Part shown: piece after piece, positions 1 to 6,344 of the stretch
How the letters are laid out: every line of letters begins with the position of its first letter
Position numbering within the stretch: the stretch's first letter is position 1
Assembly (NCBI GenBank): GCA_004213235.1
Contig: SHAI01000097.1
Span: forward strand, 1-9,015
Direction: 5' to 3'
Source of the DNA: Parvularculaceae bacterium
GTDB lineage: Bacteria > Pseudomonadota > Alphaproteobacteria > Caulobacterales > Parvularculaceae
Length of the DNA stretch: 9,015 nt
Program-made: the position numbers and the translations under genes
Notes under the pieces: generated by a model
The model's database searches: none
The model's input: only the letters and a program-made list of their open reading frames with translations
What the model was told of the DNA's origin: nothing

Positions 1-405
1 ATGTTCGCCATGAACGAGACCGCCCCGAGCGAAAGCGCAAAAGCCGAGACCATCACGCGCGACGATGCTGGCGTTGAAAATCCGGGGATCACCGTTTCGG
101 ACCGGGCGGCCAGCCGCATTGCCAAGATCCTGGAATCGGAAGCGGACGGCGCGATGCTGCGCGTTGCGGTCAATGGCGGCGGGTGTTCCGGCTTTCAGTA
201 CGACTTCCAGATCACCACGCAGCGCGGCGATGATGATATCGTGCTGCAAAAGGCCGGGGTGACCGTCCTCGTCGATGAGATTTCCTCTGAATATATGAAG
301 GGCGCGGAAATTGACTTTGCCGATGAGCTGATCGGGGCAGCCTTCCGGATCAACAATCCCCTTGCGACGGCGAGCTGCGGGTGCGGCACGAGTTTTTCCG
401 TATAG
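1..405 (+). CDS. erpA: Iron-sulfur cluster insertion protein ErpA (A-type carrier)
   Basis: A-type Fe-S carrier of the HesB/IscA/ErpA family, a cytosolic protein that accepts Fe-S clusters from the scaffold and delivers them to apo-enzymes. The three ligand cysteines are visible: C62 in NGGGCSGFQYDF, and C126 and C128 in ASCGCGTSFSV at the extreme C terminus. The conserved core begins near residue 30 (GITVSDRAASRI). The first 25 or so residues are acidic, rich in A/S/T/E and not conserved in the family, so the start is uncertain. The ATG at base 1 lies exactly at the window edge, a second ATG sits at codon 4, and an upstream start cannot be excluded. The SCGCGTSFSV ending is typical of alphaproteobacterial ErpA, although NPLA replaces the more usual NPNA before it. 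A likely terminator follows, so it probably ends its transcription unit here. Confidence 0.94.
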   Translation: MFAMNETAPSESAKAETITRDDAGVENPGITVSDRAASRIAKILESEADGAMLRVAVNGGGCSGFQYDFQITTQRGDDDIVLQKAGVTVLVDEISSEYMKGAEIDFADELIGAAFRINNPLATASCGCGTSFSV

Positions 406-410
406 GTGCG

Positions 411-446
411 TAAAGCGCGCCATTTGCGAAAAGCGCGAAAAGCGCG
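411..446. repeat. 9-bp direct repeats (AAAGCGCG type) after erpA
   Basis: Four consecutive 9-base blocks follow the erpA stop: taaagcgcg, ccatttgcg, aaaagcgcg, aaaagcgcg. The last two are identical and the first differs by one base. The second block is degenerate and shares only its end. This looks like local slippage, and it feeds into the stem of the terminator that overlaps it. Confidence 0.6.
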
Positions 447-463
447 CTGGTGCTTTCGTTTTT
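439..463 (+). terminator. Probable rho-independent terminator of erpA
   Basis: AAAGCGC (439-445) pairs with GTGCTTT (450-456) around the loop GCTG, with one G-U wobble. After CG comes a run of five T (459-463). The position, about 35 bases after the erpA stop and just before the end of the convergent gene, fits a terminator. On the minus strand the same stem is followed by TTTTC, so it could serve both converging genes. The stem is only 7 bp. Confidence 0.5.
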
Positions 464-473
464 CGAGGGCCGT

Positions 474-1106
474 CTATTCCAGATCAGTGATGATGTTTGA
501 GCCTTCCCGCACCAGATCGCGGCCAGACTTCCAGACATCACGCCCGCGCCATTTGCGCCGCAGATCCGCTGCCCATGCCGGGTCCATTGGCGAGTTCACG
601 AAATAGCGGTTGAAAAATCGCTCGCTTATCATGCGCTGCTCAAACGCCGGGGCATCAACAACCTCCCCCGTGATCGCGTCCCGGCTGGTTGGTTCGTGAA
701 ACATGAAGCGTGCATTCGCCGCGGCGGTGCGCGTTTCGCCCTGCAGGAATATCGGCACACACATGGACAGGCATTTGCGCCCCGGCCCGACGCGGGTGTC
801 CACCCGGTGGGTGCGCTTCATCCGGTCGATCACCTCAATCACCGCGCGCCCCTCGCTGAGGGCACCGCCAGGCGAATTCAGATCAATAATGAAATGTCCC
901 GTACCGCCCGCCCACGCACTATAGGCCTCGCTAATCTGCTTCGCCATGGGCGCGTCGACGCCGGAGCGCCAGGTTAATACCACGCTCGCCCCGTCCTGCC
1001 TGACCGCCAGCTGGCCGCCATTCAGAAACGTAATCTGTTCATTGCGCCAGGCGAGAAACGCCATCAACGCGAACAAAAATAACAGCAAAATCGGTCTTGG
1101 CTTCAC
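474..1106 (-). CDS. Membrane-anchored ClpP/crotonase-fold protein, probable serine protease-like
   Basis: A 210-aa protein with an N-terminal hydrophobic segment (about residues 5-20, after KPRP) that would act as signal anchor, placing the rest in the periplasm. The remainder matches the ClpP/crotonase fold. LNSPGG at 76-81 corresponds to the oxyanion-hole strand turn of ClpP (GSPGG). S114 in KCLSMC lies where ClpP has its catalytic Ser-Met, and H137 in FMFHEP corresponds to the ClpP MIHQP histidine. The Ser-His spacing of 23 is close to that of ClpP. I cannot assign the acid residue. C112 and C116 flank the serine. Such proteins are usually annotated as hypothetical periplasmic or COG3904-like. 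The start is GTG at 1106, chosen because it keeps the whole anchor; a purine-rich GAGTGGG lies upstream. It converges on erpA and is divergent from the nitroreductase gene. Substrate unknown. Confidence 0.8.
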   Translation of the reverse strand: MKPRPILLLFLFALMAFLAWRNEQITFLNGGQLAVRQDGASVVLTWRSGVDAPMAKQISEAYSAWAGGTGHFIIDLNSPGGALSEGRAVIEVIDRMKRTHRVDTRVGPGRKCLSMCVPIFLQGETRTAAANARFMFHEPTSRDAITGEVVDAPAFEQRMISERFFNRYFVNSPMDPAWAADLRRKWRGRDVWKSGRDLVREGSNIITDLE

Positions 1107-1225
1107 AAATCACGCCCACTCGGCCTAAACGCCGCTGATAACTGCGCCCCCATCATGACACAAAGGCACCGCTCTAATATGGATATCAACGAGCGTCTTT
1201 TCACCCTTTACCGGAGCACACCGCC
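1107..1225. promoter_or_regulatory. Divergent intergenic region, promoters inferred
   Basis: This 119-bp gap lies between two genes reading outward, so both promoters should be here. On the plus strand ATGACA (1155-1160) is close to a -35 box, but at 17-bp spacing only TATGGA follows, and TAATAT (1175-1180) is too close. I therefore infer promoters from gene layout and do not place boxes firmly. GGAG at 1212-1215 is the probable ribosome binding site of the nitroreductase gene. Confidence 0.35.
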
Positions 1226-1897
1226 ATGGACGTCGCAACTGCTGTATCACAACGCATTTCTACCCGCGCCTTCCTGGACACGCCCGTGCCAGAGGCTGAC
1301 CTGCGCGCGTTATTGACGGACGCTCGCCAGGCACCATCAGGCGGCAATCTTCAGCCCTGGCGGGTGCATGTTCTCACCGGCGCAGCGCGGGACCGGCTGG
1401 TGGAAACCGTTCAGGCCGCAATCAGCGCCAATCCCTTCGCCGACGAAGCGGAGCTGACCATTTACCCGCCCAAACTCTGGGAGCCATACCGGACGCGCCG
1501 CTATGACCTGGGGGAGGACATGTATGCCCTTCTCGGTGTTCCGCGAGAGGATAAAGCCGCCCGGCTACAATGGCTCTTGAACAATTACCAATTCTTCGGC
1601 GCGCCAGTTGGGGTGTTTTTCTCCCTTGATCGGCGATTTGACAAAGGTCAATGGGCCCATCTTGGCATGTTGATGCAAACCATCGCATTGCTCGCAGAAG
1701 AGCGTGGGCTTGCCACCTGTATGCAGGAAGCGTGGGCAGCCCGCGCCAAAACGGTTTCAGCATTCCTGAACTTATCAGCAGACGAACAACTTTATTGCGG
1801 CATGGCCCTTGGCTACGCCGATAAAGATGCGCCGGTCAACCAATTGCGCGCGGCCCGTGCGGATTTGGACGAATTCGCAAATTTCTTGTCCGAGTGA
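1226..1897 (+). CDS. Nitroreductase-family flavoprotein (FMN, NAD(P)H-dependent)
   Basis: A 223-aa member of the nitroreductase/FMN-oxidoreductase family. These are cytosolic homodimers that use FMN and NAD(P)H to reduce nitroaromatics, quinones or other electron-poor compounds; the physiological substrate cannot be read from sequence. N-terminal FMN-phosphate residues appear as R10, S12 and R14 in QRISTR. The APSGGNLQPW block (36-45) supplies the isoalloxazine-contacting Ser/Asn/Gln, and the C-terminal GLATCMQEAW (161-170) and CGMALGYAD (191-199) complete the fold. Length is normal for the family. The ATG at 1226 has GGAG 10 bases upstream. The gene sits alone, divergent from the ClpP-like gene and separated from xthA by 312 bp. 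Subfamily assignment (PnbA-like or NfsB-like) is not possible here. Confidence 0.88.
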   Translation: MDVATAVSQRISTRAFLDTPVPEADLRALLTDARQAPSGGNLQPWRVHVLTGAARDRLVETVQAAISANPFADEAELTIYPPKLWEPYRTRRYDLGEDMYALLGVPREDKAARLQWLLNNYQFFGAPVGVFFSLDRRFDKGQWAHLGMLMQTIALLAEERGLATCMQEAWAARAKTVSAFLNLSADEQLYCGMALGYADKDAPVNQLRAARADLDEFANFLSE

Positions 1898-1958
1898 GCA
1901 GGTTAGCGTACTCACAGACGTCGTGGAGCAGGTCCAGTTGCAAGAAAGTAACCCTGAG

Positions 1959-2186
1959 ATGAAGGCACGTGATAAGGTTAACCCGATTGGCGCCAGTTTG
2001 CGGCGTCTCGGATTGACCGCTGGCTTGGCGACTTTGTGGCATCGCGGCCGCTCATGGGTGCGCTGCCAATTTGGCGCGGCAGCAAGCGACCTGTTTTCAG
2101 AGTATTTTCAGGTTCACAAAATCACCCCGACGCCGAAAACCGGCCTTGGCCAGGCGCTCGCCGTGCTAAAGTCTTGCGCAACATAA
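1959..2186 (+). CDS. Doubtful small ORF, 75 aa, in the gap before xthA
   Basis: The 312-bp stretch 1898-2209 has no recognisable gene. The only plausible reading is this 75-codon ORF from the ATG at 1959, ending 23 bases before xthA. A GTG at 1923 would lengthen it by 12 codons. The product begins MKARDKVNPIGASLRRLGL, is basic, and matches no family I know. The upstream AAGAAAG is about ten bases away and weak as a ribosome binding site. The same frame runs open back into the nitroreductase gene, so the openness may be chance. The region also holds a dyad, GCTGCC (2062-2067) with GGCAGC (2078-2083), without a T run. The xthA promoter presumably lies near its end. Confidence 0.2.
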   Translation: MKARDKVNPIGASLRRLGLTAGLATLWHRGRSWVRCQFGAAASDLFSEYFQVHKITPTPKTGLGQALAVLKSCAT

Positions 2187-2209
2187 CGGCCTGTTACAGA
2201 TAAGACCTT

Positions 2210-2992
2210 ATGAAAATCGCGACCTATAATGTGAATTCGGTAAACGCCCGCCTGCCGCGGGTATTGGAATGGTTTGATGCCGCCGCACCGGACATTGTTG
2301 TCCTGCAGGAAATCAAATGCATTGATGAAAAATTCCCCGCGCTTGAATTTGAAGATCGCGGCTATAACGTCGTCGTACACGGACAAAAAGCATATAACGG
2401 GGTCGCGCTTCTATCAAAATTCCCGATTGAAGATGTTGTGCGCGGCTTGCCGGGCGACGAAACTGATGAGCAAGCGCGGTATATTGAAGCATTGGTCACG
2501 CCCGATGATACCGCACCGGTGCGCATATGCGGGCTATACCTGCCTAATGGCAACCCCGCACCGGGGCCGAAATATGATTATAAACTGGAATGGATGGCCC
2601 GCCTTCATAAACGCGCCGCCCATCACCTCGCCCATGAGGAAGCATTCCTGATGGCCGGTGATTTCAATGTAATTCCCCAGGAAGAAGACTGTTTCGACCC
2701 TGCCCTTTGGACGGAAGATGCGCTTTTCCGGCAGGAGACGCGCAATGCCTTCCGCCGACTAATGAGCCTTGGCCTGACGGATGCCCTTCGCCAGATTACA
2801 CCCGAAAGTATTCTGTATACATTCTGGGATTATCAGCGCGGGGCCTGGGAGAAAGACCACGGCATTCGAATTGACCACCACCTTCTAAGCCCGCAAGCTG
2901 CCGATCGCCTTAAAGCTGCTGGTGTTGACCGAAAAACTCGCGGCCGGGAAAAAGCCTCCGACCACGTACCAGTCTGGATAGAGCTGGAGTAA
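2210..2992 (+). CDS. xthA: Exodeoxyribonuclease III (AP endonuclease)
   Basis: Class II AP endonuclease and 3'-5' exonuclease of the ExoIII/APE1 (EEP) family, which incises DNA at abasic sites and clears blocked 3' ends in base-excision repair. The 260-aa length is standard. Active-site residues are in place: N8 (TYNVNS), metal ligand E34 (LQEIKC), Y110 (GLYLPNGNP), D151 and N153 (AGDFNV), D222 (IRIDHHL), and the D251-H252 pair (ASDHVP). The start ATG follows a weak purine stretch (AAGACC), and no strong promoter boxes are evident upstream. GGAG in its last sense codon region (2986-2989) serves as ribosome binding site for the next small ORF. It is followed without a terminator by that ORF and a helicase gene, suggesting a DNA-repair operon. 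Confidence 0.96.
   Translation: MKIATYNVNSVNARLPRVLEWFDAAAPDIVVLQEIKCIDEKFPALEFEDRGYNVVVHGQKAYNGVALLSKFPIEDVVRGLPGDETDEQARYIEALVTPDDTAPVRICGLYLPNGNPAPGPKYDYKLEWMARLHKRAAHHLAHEEAFLMAGDFNVIPQEEDCFDPALWTEDALFRQETRNAFRRLMSLGLTDALRQITPESILYTFWDYQRGAWEKDHGIRIDHHLLSPQAADRLKAAGVDRKTRGREKASDHVPVWIELE
2986..2989 (+). promoter_or_regulatory. Shine-Dalgarno inside the xthA 3' end
   Basis: GGAG in the final codons of xthA, six bases before the ATG at 2996. It is one of the better ribosome binding sites of the window and supports translation of the small ORF that starts there. Confidence 0.5.
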
Positions 2993-2995
2993 TTT

Positions 2996-3139
2996 ATGTG
3001 GGTTAGATATAAGCGGCAAATGCCGTCAGTGATGAACATGCAGATTTGCGTTCGTTCGTGTGAACGCCCGCACCATGCAACAATCGAGTTTTCCAGCGGC
3101 GTGCGTGCGCCAATACAGCTTATTAAGTCCGTGCACTAA
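2996..3139 (+). CDS. Small ORF, 47 aa, bridging xthA and the helicase gene
   Basis: A 47-codon ORF of unknown function that fills the whole gap between xthA and the helicase gene. Three features support it. GGAG lies six bases before its ATG. The ATG begins three bases after the xthA stop. Its TAA stop overlaps the helicase ATG by one base (TAATG), a classic arrangement for translational coupling. The helicase gene has no visible Shine-Dalgarno of its own, which fits. The product is basic, beginning MWVRYKRQMPSV and ending IQLIKSVH, with two cysteines (C18, C22) followed by a His pair (H26, H27). These might bind metal, but no family motif is recognisable. It could instead be only a leader peptide whose translation delivers ribosomes to the helicase start, or chance. 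Confidence 0.5.
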   Translation: MWVRYKRQMPSVMNMQICVRSCERPHHATIEFSSGVRAPIQLIKSVH

Positions 3140-4230
3140 TGGAATGGTCACCAGAACAAGACGCCGCGCTTAAATCCGTGGATCGCTGGCTGCACAAGGG
3201 CGAGAGCCAGGTGTTTCGCTTGTTCGGTTATGCCGGCGTCGGCAAAACCACGCTCGCGCGGCATTTCGCCGAACATGCCGGCGGCGATGTTGCCTTTGCT
3301 GCTTTTACCGGCAAGGCGGCCCACGTTCTCCGGTCGAAGGGTTGCGCAGGGGCGACGACCATTCACGCGTTGATCTATCGCCCGACTGGGGACGAGCCTG
3401 GGATAGAGGGTGAATTGTCCTTCTCCATCCGCCGCGATGCACCAGCTTCCAAGGCGGATCTTATCATCATTGATGAATGCTCAATGGTAGACGAAGAGCT
3501 GGGGCGCGACCTTCTTTCTTTTGGAAAACCAGTTCTGGTGCTGGGCGACCCTGCCCAGCTGCCCCCGGTCAAAGGCGGTGGTTTTTTCACTGACGCCCCG
3601 CCGGATTTCATGCTCACTGAAATCCACCGCCAGGCCGCAGACAATCCGATCATTCGCGCGTCGATGGATATCCGCGCCGGCGCAGAACCCCATGACGCTG
3701 GCGGCGCATGCCGTATTATTTCACGCGATGAGCTGGAAACGGATGATGTTATTGGTGCTGACCAGGTACTTGTCGGCACCAACCGAACCCGGAAAAAATT
3801 TAATGACCGCATTCGCAGCTTAAAAGAATATGACGGACACACGCCACAAGCTGGCGAAAAACTCGTCTGCCTACGAAATAACAAGAAAAAGGGCCTGTTA
3901 AATGGCGGTATCTGGACCGTCACCCTGAAAAAAACGCCTCGCGGGCGCAAATCGCGAATGGTCATTGCACCCGAAGATGGCGGCAAACAAATCTCAATTT
4001 CGGTGCCCACGGCGATGTTTACTGACGGGCCGGAAAATGTGCCGTGGGAACAAAAGCGCGGTGCCGATGAGTTCGACTATGGATATGCCCTGACCGTACA
4101 CAAGGCACAGGGCTCCCAGTGGGACAATGTGGTTTTATTTGATGAAAGCTATGCGTTCCGCGAACATCGTGCACGATGGCTATACACCGGCGTTACCCGC
4201 GCGGCCGAACGCCTCACCATTGTGCGCTGA
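3139..4230 (+). CDS. RecD/Dda-like SF1B DNA helicase (short form)
   Basis: A 363-aa superfamily 1B, presumably 5'-3', ATP-dependent DNA helicase. All core motifs are present. Walker A is GYAGVGKTT (30-38), motif Ia is around AAFTGKAAHVL (54-64), and Walker B is IIIDECSM (109-116). Motif III is LGDPAQLPP (135-143), followed by EIHRQ (161-165). The UvrD_C_2-type C-terminal block is YALTVHKAQGSQWDNV (316-331), and motif VI is YTGVTRAAERL (349-359). It lacks the N-terminal domains of RecD and RecD2 and is nearer phage T4 Dda in size and layout. The start is fixed by an in-frame stop at 3124-3126. There is no clear ribosome binding site, and the ATG overlaps the stop of the preceding small ORF. 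Association with xthA suggests a repair or replication-restart role, which is inference. Its 3' end is duplicated downstream. Confidence 0.9.
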   Translation: MEWSPEQDAALKSVDRWLHKGESQVFRLFGYAGVGKTTLARHFAEHAGGDVAFAAFTGKAAHVLRSKGCAGATTIHALIYRPTGDEPGIEGELSFSIRRDAPASKADLIIIDECSMVDEELGRDLLSFGKPVLVLGDPAQLPPVKGGGFFTDAPPDFMLTEIHRQAADNPIIRASMDIRAGAEPHDAGGACRIISRDELETDDVIGADQVLVGTNRTRKKFNDRIRSLKEYDGHTPQAGEKLVCLRNNKKKGLLNGGIWTVTLKKTPRGRKSRMVIAPEDGGKQISISVPTAMFTDGPENVPWEQKRGADEFDYGYALTVHKAQGSQWDNVVLFDESYAFREHRARWLYTGVTRAAERLTIVR

Positions 4231-4282
4231 ACGCATCACCATTTTGCGTTGAACGCAGCACCATTGTGCGCTGATCGCAGCA
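4207..4282 (+). repeat. 22-bp tandem repeat (3 full copies plus a partial) over the helicase 3' end
   Basis: Units at 4207-4228, 4229-4250 and 4251-4272 follow the pattern gaacgcNNcaccattNtgcgNt, with a fourth partial start at 4273-4282. The first unit is the end of the helicase gene. Read from its GAA, each unit encodes ER(L/I/S)TI(V/L)R followed by TGA, the stop sharing GA with the next unit. Units differ from one another at only three or four positions. The remaining stretch to 4412 holds no gene. It has one weak hairpin (ATCGC/GTGAT, then TCGAGTTTTT near 4300-4322) that might terminate the helicase transcript. Confidence 0.85.
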
Positions 4283-4412
4283 TGCTACCGAAATCTTGCA
4301 TCGCCTTGGTGATTCGAGTTTTTGGGGAAATATTCCGCACCAGCCGTGATAAAATCTACTTTCATGATGACGCGCTCATGTCTTTCACGACCTTAACAGC
4401 GGTTTGCAGACC

Positions 4413-6263
4413 TCATCGGGTTTTCGTCGCAGTTTCAATCTCCGCCTGCTGACGCCAAAGCAGTGCATAGAGACCACCCTTTGCCAAAAGGGTGCCATGG
4501 GTTCCGCTTTCCACAATCCGGCCATCATCCAGAACGATAATGTTGTCCGCGTGGGCGATTGTCGATAACCGGTGCGCCACGGCGATTGTTGTGCGTCCTT
4601 TTGCTGCCGTCGCAAGGGCGGCCTGTACCTCGCGCTCCGTTTCACTGTCGAGTGAAGACGTCGCCTCGTCCAGGATCAACACTTTAGGGTCGAGCAGTAT
4701 TGCCCTGGCGACGCCGACTCGCTGTCTTTCGCCCCCCGATAGCTTCAAGCCTCGCTCCCCGACCCGGGTCGCCAGCCCCTCCGGCAATCGCTCAATGAAT
4801 TCCCCCAATTGGGCCTGACGCACCGCGGCAAGGATTTCGTCATCACTTGCCTCGGGTCGTGAATACGCAATGTTAAAACGCAAAGTGTCGTTAAACAGAA
4901 CGACATCCTGCGGCACCAGACCAAAGGCCCGGCGCAGGGATGCCTGGGTTAAGTTGCGCAGATCATGCTCATCCAGACTGACCCCCCCGGCCGCGGGATC
5001 GTGAAACCTGAAAAGCAAACGTAAGATGGTCGACTTACCAGCCCCACTCGGGCCAATAATGCCGACAAAACTGCCAGCTTCGACCTCGAAACTGACACCA
5101 GACAAGCCTTGCCGGCCCGCTTCATGGGCAAAGGACACATCCTTGAATGCAATTCTTCCTTCTGGCGCGACCAAATTCACAGCATCTGGACTGTCAGCGA
5201 TTGCTGGTTTCATGTCCATCAGATCGAAAAGTTTTTCGATATCAACAGAGCCCTGCCGAATTTCTCGCCAGGCAAAACCAAGGATATTGAGGGGGCGATA
5301 AATATTCGTCAGCATCAATATGATCGCCGTAACATCACCGGCTTTCATCGAACCACCCGCAACCGCGTAGGCGGCAATGGCGACCGCAGCGAACAACCCC
5401 CCGGTCATGATGAATTCCTGCACCGAGTTTAAAATGCTGAGGGACTGGATCACCCGGACATAGCGATCAACATAAGCGCGCATTGCCCCATCATACCGCC
5501 CCGCCTCTCGCGATTCAGCGCCAAAGGCCTTTACCGTTTCAAAATTGGTCAGGGTATCAGTGGCGATTGCGCGTAGTTCGGTGTCTGCATCATTCATTTT
5601 GCGTCGCTGCACCGAACGCCATTCGGTGATAAGGCCCGTCGCACCTGCATAAAGCGCGATGGTGATCACCGCGATGAAGGCAACCTGCCAGGAATACAAC
5701 GCAGCAATGACGCCCGCGGCAAGTATCAGCTCGATTAAAGTCGGACCAATATTGAATGCCAGAAAACGCAGTAAAAACTCGATCGACCCTGCCCCGCGTT
5801 CAATGATCCGCTGTACCGCCCCCGCGCGCCGCGTCAGATGGAATTGTAAATCCTGCTCTTGGGCGTGGCGGAAGGCATCAACCGCTGTCAGGCGCACAGC
5901 GTCCTGGGTTACCCGGACGAATATAGCGTCACGAAACTGCGGTAGCGCGTTCGATAGCAAACGCGCAGCACCAAACAGAATGATGAACACCATAAACGAA
6001 GAAAAAATGCCTGCCGTCGTGGCACCTTGCGCACCGCCCGCGACGTCGACAGCGTTATTAACGCCGATACCCAGCCAGACAGGCGCGGCAACCGATAGCC
6101 CTTTTGCGGCGAGGGTAAACAAGACAGCAAGCACGATCCGGCCGCGCCATTTGGTCATCTCGGGGCGAATAAGCGCCCGCGCCATCCGCATGAATGTACG
6201 AGCAAGGCCAGCTTCGCTGCCGCGTACATTAGAGTGGAAATCATGATGTGCATTCGGGGTCAT
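4413..6263 (-). CDS. Atm1/ABCB7-type ABC exporter (fused TM-NBD half transporter)
   Basis: Inner-membrane half-transporter that works as a homodimer. The family exports glutathione-linked sulfur species or metal conjugates, supporting Fe-S and heavy-metal homeostasis. Residue numbers count from the TTG at 6272. Six TM helices lie in residues 45-340. Atm1 hallmarks include RIIERGAGSIEFLLRF (155-170) and FNIGPTLIE. Residues matching the NaAtm1 glutathione pocket are present: Y208, R219, R223, N282 and Q285. The ATPase domain has Walker A GPSGAGKST (407-415), Q-loop Q455, signature LSGGERQ (511-517), Walker B VLILDEA (531-537) and H-loop H567. I chose the ATG at 6263 (codon 4 of the TTG-started frame) because TGGGGC lies just upstream. 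The TTG at 6272 has no ribosome binding site. It stands alone on the minus strand, divergent from the PilZ genes. A lipid A/MsbA-type exporter is less likely. Confidence 0.92.
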   Translation of the reverse strand: MTPNAHHDFHSNVRGSEAGLARTFMRMARALIRPEMTKWRGRIVLAVLFTLAAKGLSVAAPVWLGIGVNNAVDVAGGAQGATTAGIFSSFMVFIILFGAARLLSNALPQFRDAIFVRVTQDAVRLTAVDAFRHAQEQDLQFHLTRRAGAVQRIIERGAGSIEFLLRFLAFNIGPTLIELILAAGVIAALYSWQVAFIAVITIALYAGATGLITEWRSVQRRKMNDADTELRAIATDTLTNFETVKAFGAESREAGRYDGAMRAYVDRYVRVIQSLSILNSVQEFIMTGGLFAAVAIAAYAVAGGSMKAGDVTAIILMLTNIYRPLNILGFAWREIRQGSVDIEKLFDLMDMKPAIADSPDAVNLVAPEGRIAFKDVSFAHEAGRQGLSGVSFEVEAGSFVGIIGPSGAGKSTILRLLFRFHDPAAGGVSLDEHDLRNLTQASLRRAFGLVPQDVVLFNDTLRFNIAYSRPEASDDEILAAVRQAQLGEFIERLPEGLATRVGERGLKLSGGERQRVGVARAILLDPKVLILDEATSSLDSETEREVQAALATAAKGRTTIAVAHRLSTIAHADNIIVLDDGRIVESGTHGTLLAKGGLYALLWRQQAEIETATKTR

Positions 6264-6302
6264 GTGCCCCAAATAAGGCGTATCGTTAAAAAACCAAACA
6301 AA

Positions 6303-6332
6303 ATGGTGCGCGAATCAATGGTGCGCGAATCA
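6303..6332. repeat. Perfect 15-bp tandem duplication with GANTC in each copy
   Basis: ATGGTGCGCGAATCA occurs twice back to back (6303-6317 and 6318-6332) with no mismatch. Each copy contains GAATC, a GANTC site, the methylation target of CcrM in most alphaproteobacteria. It lies 40-70 bases upstream of the exporter start and 157 bases before the first PilZ gene, so it could be a regulator site for either. No known operator is recognised in it. Confidence 0.8.
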
Positions 6333-6344
6333 CAGGGCGCTAAC

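Noticed and set aside
2062..2083. GCTGCC/GGCAGC hairpin as a terminator of the nitroreductase gene
   Set aside because: No T run follows, and an alternative GCCAA/TTGGC pairing competes with it.
3050..3066. GTTCGTTC...GAACG cluster that resembles a LexA/SOS box
   Set aside because: The alphaproteobacterial box is GTTC-N7-GTTC. Here the GTTC copies are adjacent and the GAAC is inverted. It also falls inside the 47-aa ORF, so it is probably codon sequence.
3375..4010. Long minus-strand open frame (211 codons) opposite the helicase gene
   Set aside because: It is antisense to a clear helicase with all motifs, its product is S/R/P-rich with no recognisable domain, and it is explained by codon bias of the real gene.
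4207..4282. The 22-bp repeats as a CRISPR array
   Set aside because: The units are contiguous with no spacers, overlap a coding end, and no cas gene is present.
4249..4452. 67-codon plus-strand ORF starting in the tandem repeat
   Set aside because: It begins inside the repeat, runs into the antisense of the exporter end, and has no ribosome binding site or recognisable product.
5659..6246. Long plus-strand open frame (195 codons) opposite the ABC exporter
   Set aside because: It lies wholly within the transmembrane-coding part of the exporter and encodes a low-complexity A/R/S-rich product without family features.
6264..6272. TTG start for the exporter, three codons upstream
   Set aside because: No ribosome binding site precedes it, while the ATG at 6263 has a G-rich stretch upstream. 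The added residues are not conserved.
4207..6332. Shared CACCATT-type octamers at both flanks of the exporter gene, in opposite orientation
   Set aside because: The shared string is only 7-9 bases and also occurs inside the GST gene (near 8677). There is no other sign of a mobile element: no terminal inverted repeat, target duplication or transposase.
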